A DNA stretch of 64,000 nucleotides from contig CM049319.1 in assembly GCA_026874595.1 (NCBI GenBank), positions 41,767,973 through 41,831,972 on the forward strand, in the 5' to 3' direction. Below are positions 59,601-64,000 of the stretch, in pieces; positions within the stretch are counted from its first letter, which is position 1, and the number at the start of each line of letters is the position of its first letter. Source of the DNA: Sipunculus nudus. Lineage: Eukaryota; Annelida; Sipuncula; Golfingiida; Sipunculidae. The notes beneath the pieces are model-generated. The model was given only the letters and a program-made list of their open reading frames with translations, ran no database searches and was not told the DNA's origin. The translations under genes and the position numbers were made by a program.

Positions 59601-62600
59601 ACACGATCTTGTATTACGCGAAAACCGAGCTGATTTCGGCGAAAACGACGTTTGTAACATCTTCTAAATGGCCTAATGAAGCTTGTAAAACGCTTCTTTC
59701 GCAATTTAAATCGGCCATTTTTGCAGAAAACACGATCTTGTATTACGCGAAAAGCGAGCTGATTTCGGCCAAAACGACGTTTGTAACAGCTTCTAAATGG
59801 CCTAATGAAGCTTGTAAAACGCTTCTTTCGCAATTTAAATCGGCCATTTTTGCAGAAAACACGATCTTGTATTACGCGAAAACCGAGCTGATTTCGGCGA
59901 AAACGACGTTTGTAACAGCTTCTAAATGGCCTAATGAAGCTTGTAAAACCCTTCTTTCGCAATTTAAATCGGCCATTTTTGCAGAAAACACGATCTTGTA
60001 TTACGCGAAAACCGAGCTGATTTCGGCCAAAACGACGTTTGTAACAGCTTCTAAATGGCCTAATGAAGCTTGTAAAACGCTTCTTTCGCAATTTAAATCG
60101 GCCATTTTTGCAGAAAACACGATCTTGTATTACGCGAAAACCGAGCTGATTTCGGCCAAAACGACGTTTGTAACAGCTTCTAAATGGCCTAATGAAGCTT
60201 GTAAAACGCTTCTTTCGCAATTTAAATCGGCCATTTTTGCAGAAAACACGATCTTGTATTACGCGAAAACCGAGCTGATTTCGGCCAAAACGACGTTTGT
60301 AACAGTTTCTAAATGGCCTAATGAAGCTTGTAAAACGCTTCTTTCGCAATTTAAATCGGCCATTTTTGCAGAAAACACGATCTTGTATTACGCGAAAACC
60401 GAGCTGATTTCGGCCAAAACGACGTTTGTAACAGCTTCTAAATGGCCTAATGAAGCTTGTAAAACGCTTCTTTCGCAATTTAAATCGGCCATTTTTGCAG
60501 AAAACACGATCTTGTATTACGCGAAAACCGAGCTGATTTCGGCGAAAACGACGTTTGTAACAGCTTCTAAATGGCCTAATGAAGCTTGTAAAACCCTTCT
60601 TTCGCAATTTAAATCGGCCATTTTTGCAGAAAACACGATCTTGTATTACGCGAAAACCGAGCTGATTTCGGCCAAAACGACGTTTGTAACAGCTTCTAAA
60701 TGGCCTAATGAAGCTTGTAAAACGCTTCTTTCGCAATTTAAATCGGCCATTTTTGCAGAAAACACGATCTTGTAATACGCGAAAACCGAGCTGATTTCGG
60801 GCAAAACGACGTTTGTAACAGCTTCTAAATGGCCTAATGAAGCTTGTAAAACGCTTCTTTCGCAATTTAAATCGGCCATTTTTGCAGAAAACACGATCTT
60901 GTATTACGCGAAAACCGAGCTGATTTCGGCCAAAACGACGTTTGTAACAGCTTCTAAATGGCCTAATGAAGCTTGTAAAACGCTTCTTTCGCAATTTAAA
61001 TCGGCCATTTTTGCAGAAAACACGATCTTGTAATACGCGAAAACCGAGCTGATTTCGGGCAAAACGACGTTTGTAACAGCTTCTAAATGGCCTAATGAAG
61101 CTTGTAAAACGCTTCTTTCGCAATTTAAATCGGCCATTTTTGCAGAAAACACGATCTTGTATTACGCGAAAACCGAGCTGATTTCGGCCAAAACGACGTT
61201 TGTAACAGCTTCTAAATGGCCTAATAAAGCTTCTAAAACGCTTCTTTCGCAATTTAAATCGGCCATTTTTGCAGAAAACACGATCTTGTATTACGCGAAA
61301 ACCGAGCTGATTTCGGCGAAAACGACGTTTGTAACAGCTTCTAAATGGCCTAATGAAGCTTGTAAAACCCTTCTTTCGCAATTTAAATCGGCCATTTTTG
61401 CAGAAAACACGATCTTGTATTACGCGAAAACCGAGCTGATTTCGGCGAAAACGACGTTTGTAACAGCTTCTAAATGGCCTAATGAAGCTTGTAAAACGCT
61501 TCTTTCGCAATTTAAATCGGCCATTTTTGCAGAAAACACGATCTTGTATTACGCGAAAACCGAGCTGATTTCGGCGAAAACGACGTTTGTAACAGCTTCT
61601 AAATGGCCTAATGAAGCTTGTAAAACGCTTCTTTCGCAATTTAAATCGGCCATTTTTGCAGAAAACACGATCTTGTATTACGCGAAAACCGAGCTGATTT
61701 CGGCGAAAACGACGTTTGTAACAGCTTCTAAATGGCCTAATGAAGCTTGTAAAACGCTTCTTTCGCAATTTAAATCGGCCATTTTTGCAGAAAACACGAT
61801 CTTGTATTACGCGAAAACCGAGCTGATTTCGGCCAAAACGACGTTTGTAACAGCTTCTAAATGGCCTAATGAAGCTTGTAAAACCCTTCTTTCGCAATTT
61901 AAATCGGCCATTTTTGCAGAAAACACGATCTTGTATTACGCGAAAACCGAGCTGATTTCTGCGAAAACGACTTTTGTAACAGCTTCTAAATGGCCTAATG
62001 AAGCTTGTAAAACGCTTCTTTCGCAATTTAAATCGGCCATTTTTGCAGAAAACACGATCTTGTATTACGCGAAAACCGAGCTGATTTCGGCCAAAACGAC
62101 GTTTGTAACAGCTTCTAAATGGCCTAATGAAGCTTGTAAAACGCTTCTTTCGCAATTTAAATCGGCCATTTTTGCAGAAAACACGATCTTGTATTACGCG
62201 AAAACCGAGCTGATTTCGGCGAAAACGACGTTTGTAACATCTTCTAAATGGCCTAATGAAGCTTGTAAAACGCTTCTTTCGCAATTTAAATCGGCCATTT
62301 TTGCAGAAAACACGATCTTGTATTACGCGAAAAGCGAGCTGATTTCGGCCAAAACGACGTTTGTAACAGCTTCTAAATGGCCTAATGAAGCTTGTAAAAC
62401 GCTTCTTTCGCAATTTAAATCGGCCATTTTTGCAGAAAACACGATCTTGTATTACGCGAAAACCGAGCTGATTTCGGCGAAAACGACGTTTGTAACAGCT
62501 TCTAAATGGCCTAATGAAGCTTGTAAAACGCTTCTTTCGCAATTTAAATCGGCCATTTTTGCAGAAAACACGATCTTGTATTACGCGAAAACCGAGCTGA

Positions 62601-64000
62601 TTTCGGCCAAAACGACGTTTGTAACAGCTTCTAAATGGCCTAATGAAGCTTGTAAAACGCTTCTTTCGCAATTTAAATCGGCCATTTTTGCAGAAAACAC
62701 GATCTTGTATTACGCGAAAACCGAGCTGATTTCGGCGAAAACGACGTTTGTAACAGCTTCTAAATGGTCTAATGAAGCTTGTAAAACGCTTCTTTCGCAA
62801 TTTAAATCGGCCATTTTTGCAGAAAACACGATCTTGTATTACGCGAAAAGCGAGCTGATTTCGGCGAAAACGACGTTTGTAACAGCTTCTAAATGGCCTA
62901 ATGAAGCTTGTAAAACGCTTCTTTCGCAATTTAAATCGGCCATTTTTGCAGAAAACACGATCTTGTATTACGCGAAAACCGAGCTGATTTCGGCGAAAAC
63001 GACTTTTGTAACAGCTTCTAAATGGCCTAATGAAGCTTGTAAAACGCTTCTTTCGCAATTTAAATCGGCCATTTTTGCAGAAAACACGATCTTGTATTAC
63101 GCGAAAACCGAGCTGATTTCGGCGAAAACGACGTTTGTAACAGCTTCTAAATGGCCTAATGAAGCTTGTAAAACGCTTCTTTCGCAATTTAAATCGGCCA
63201 TTTTTGCAGAAAACACGATCTTGTATTACGCGAAAACCGAGCTGATTTCGGCCAAAACGACGTTTGTAACAGCTTCTAAATGGCCTAATGAAGCTTGTAA
63301 AACGCTTCTTTCGCAATTTAAATCGGCCATTTTTGCAGAAAACACGATCTTGTATTACGCGAAAACCGAGCTGATTTCGGGCAAAACGACGTTTGTAACA
63401 GCTTCTAAATGGCCTAATGAAGCTTGTAAAACCCTTCTTTCGCAATTTAAATCGGCCATTTTTGCAGAAAACACGATCTTGTATTACGCGAAAACCGAGC
63501 TGATTTCGGCGAAAACGACGTTTGTAACAGCTTCTAAATGGCCTAATGAAGCTTGTAAAACGCTTCTTTCGCAATTTAAATCGGCCATTTTTGCAGAAAA
63601 CACGATCTTGTAATACGCGAAAACCGAGCTGATTTCGGGCAAAACGACGTTTGTAACAGCTTCTAAATGGCCTAATGAAGCTTGTAAAACGCTTCTTTCG
63701 CAATTTAAATCGGCCATTTTTGCAGAAAACACGATCTTGTATTACGCGAAAACCGAGCTGATTTCGGCCAAAACGACGTTTGTAACAGCTTCTAAATGGC
63801 CTAATGAAGCTTGTAAAACGCTTCTTTCGCAATTTAAATCGGCCATTTTTGCAGAAAACACGATCTTGTATTACGCGAAAACCGAGCTGATTTCGGCGAA
63901 AACGACGTTTGTAACAGCTTCTAAATGGCCTAATGAAGCTTGTAAAACGCTTCTTTCGCAATTTAAATCGGCCATTTTTGCAGAAAACACGATCTTGTAT
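56642..64000 (+). repeat. 58-monomer higher-order repeat, copy 2 (three monomers shorter, cut by window end)
   Basis: Markers at 58324, 60775, 58515 and 61224 match copy 1 at exactly 7,482 bp. One noticed difference is ATCGCCTAAT at about 53218 in copy 1 against ATGGCCTAAT here. After about 62.8 kb the offset falls to 7,095 bp because three monomers are absent. Identity is otherwise close to complete by eye, implying a recent duplication. Confidence 0.85.

Larger units (their letters stand above)
18052..64000 (+). repeat. 129-bp satellite DNA array (about 46 kb, continues past the window)
   Basis: A head-to-tail monomer of 129 bp starts AAATCGGCCATTTTTGCAGA and ends ACGCTTCTTTCGCAATTT; monomer starts at 19192 and 19321 show the period directly. 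About 356 monomer lengths are spanned, all in one orientation. Consensus composition counted by hand is 52 G+C of 129 (40%) with 11 CpG. Every monomer has AAGCTT (HindIII), TTTAAA (DraI) and two GGCC sites. Most monomers differ from consensus at only one to three positions, and these differences form a limited set of linked variants. Arrays of this size and regularity are typical of centromeric, pericentromeric or subtelomeric heterochromatin; which applies here cannot be told from the window. Confidence 0.98.

Noticed and set aside
48869-63961. A 5,030-codon open frame on the minus strand
   Set aside because: Its length is exactly 117 x 129 bp. The frame is open only because the satellite period is divisible by three and this frame has no stop. 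Its translation is one 43-residue unit repeated, rich in Arg, Lys and Phe, with no domain, and an overlapping plus-strand frame is equally open.
18052-64000. CRISPR-like array
   Set aside because: The repeats are directly contiguous with no unique spacers, the unit is 129 bp, the surrounding elements are eukaryotic and there are no cas genes.

Overview
This window is eukaryotic, non-genic, repeat-dominated DNA. It has no bacterial-style gene spacing, no intact host gene and no recognisable rRNA or tRNA. The left third is a graveyard of transposable elements and short tandem arrays in AT-rich sequence. The right 46 kb is one satellite DNA array that runs off the window edge. The element types (a Jockey-like non-LTR retrotransposon and a Helentron-type Helitron carrying OTU and endonuclease domains) and the style of the dispersed repeats fit an aquatic invertebrate, perhaps a mollusc. 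That assignment is an inference with low confidence.

Layout. 1-3613: decayed, GC-richer non-LTR retrotransposon (CCHC gag-like ORF1, EEP endonuclease, reverse transcriptase). 3614-4508: AT-rich spacer. 4509-4795: minisatellite of about 20 bp. 4796-10893: decayed autonomous Helentron, plus strand, with domains in the order basic N-terminus, CxxC zinc finger, DUF6570-like region, OTU protease, HUH/Y2 Rep, PIF1 helicase, EEP endonuclease. 10936-11512: 286-bp tandem duplication. 11513-12400: AT-rich sequence, an imperfect 145-bp duplication, an endonuclease-like scrap and an AT/GT microsatellite. 12690-15384: two blocks of a degenerate satellite of about 330 bp, separated by unrelated sequence that contains 64-bp hairpin repeats. 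15385-16270: unassigned sequence and a dispersed-repeat-like stretch with a CGG tract. 16271-16438: eight 21-bp units, each with a palindromic core. 16479-18050: an element flanked by long inverted repeats built of AGGAAGCAAAAA-type subrepeats. 18052-64000: a 129-bp satellite, about 356 monomer lengths, interrupted by a 500-N assembly gap.

The satellite is the most notable object. The monomer is 129 bp (43 x 3), about 40% GC, strongly CpG-enriched, has a HindIII and a DraI site per unit and a partial match to the CENP-B box. Linked marker variants recur at exact multiples of 129 bp. They show nested higher-order repeats, the clearest being a 58-monomer (7,482 bp) unit across 49-64 kb. Because 129 is divisible by 3, the array produces very long open frames on both strands, the longest 5,030 codons. 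I treat these as repeat artefacts, not genes. Single-base indels cluster in 23.6-28.7 kb beside the gap and probably reflect poor consensus there.

Nothing here works together as a gene system. The two autonomous elements are both inactivated by stops, frameshifts and lost catalytic residues.
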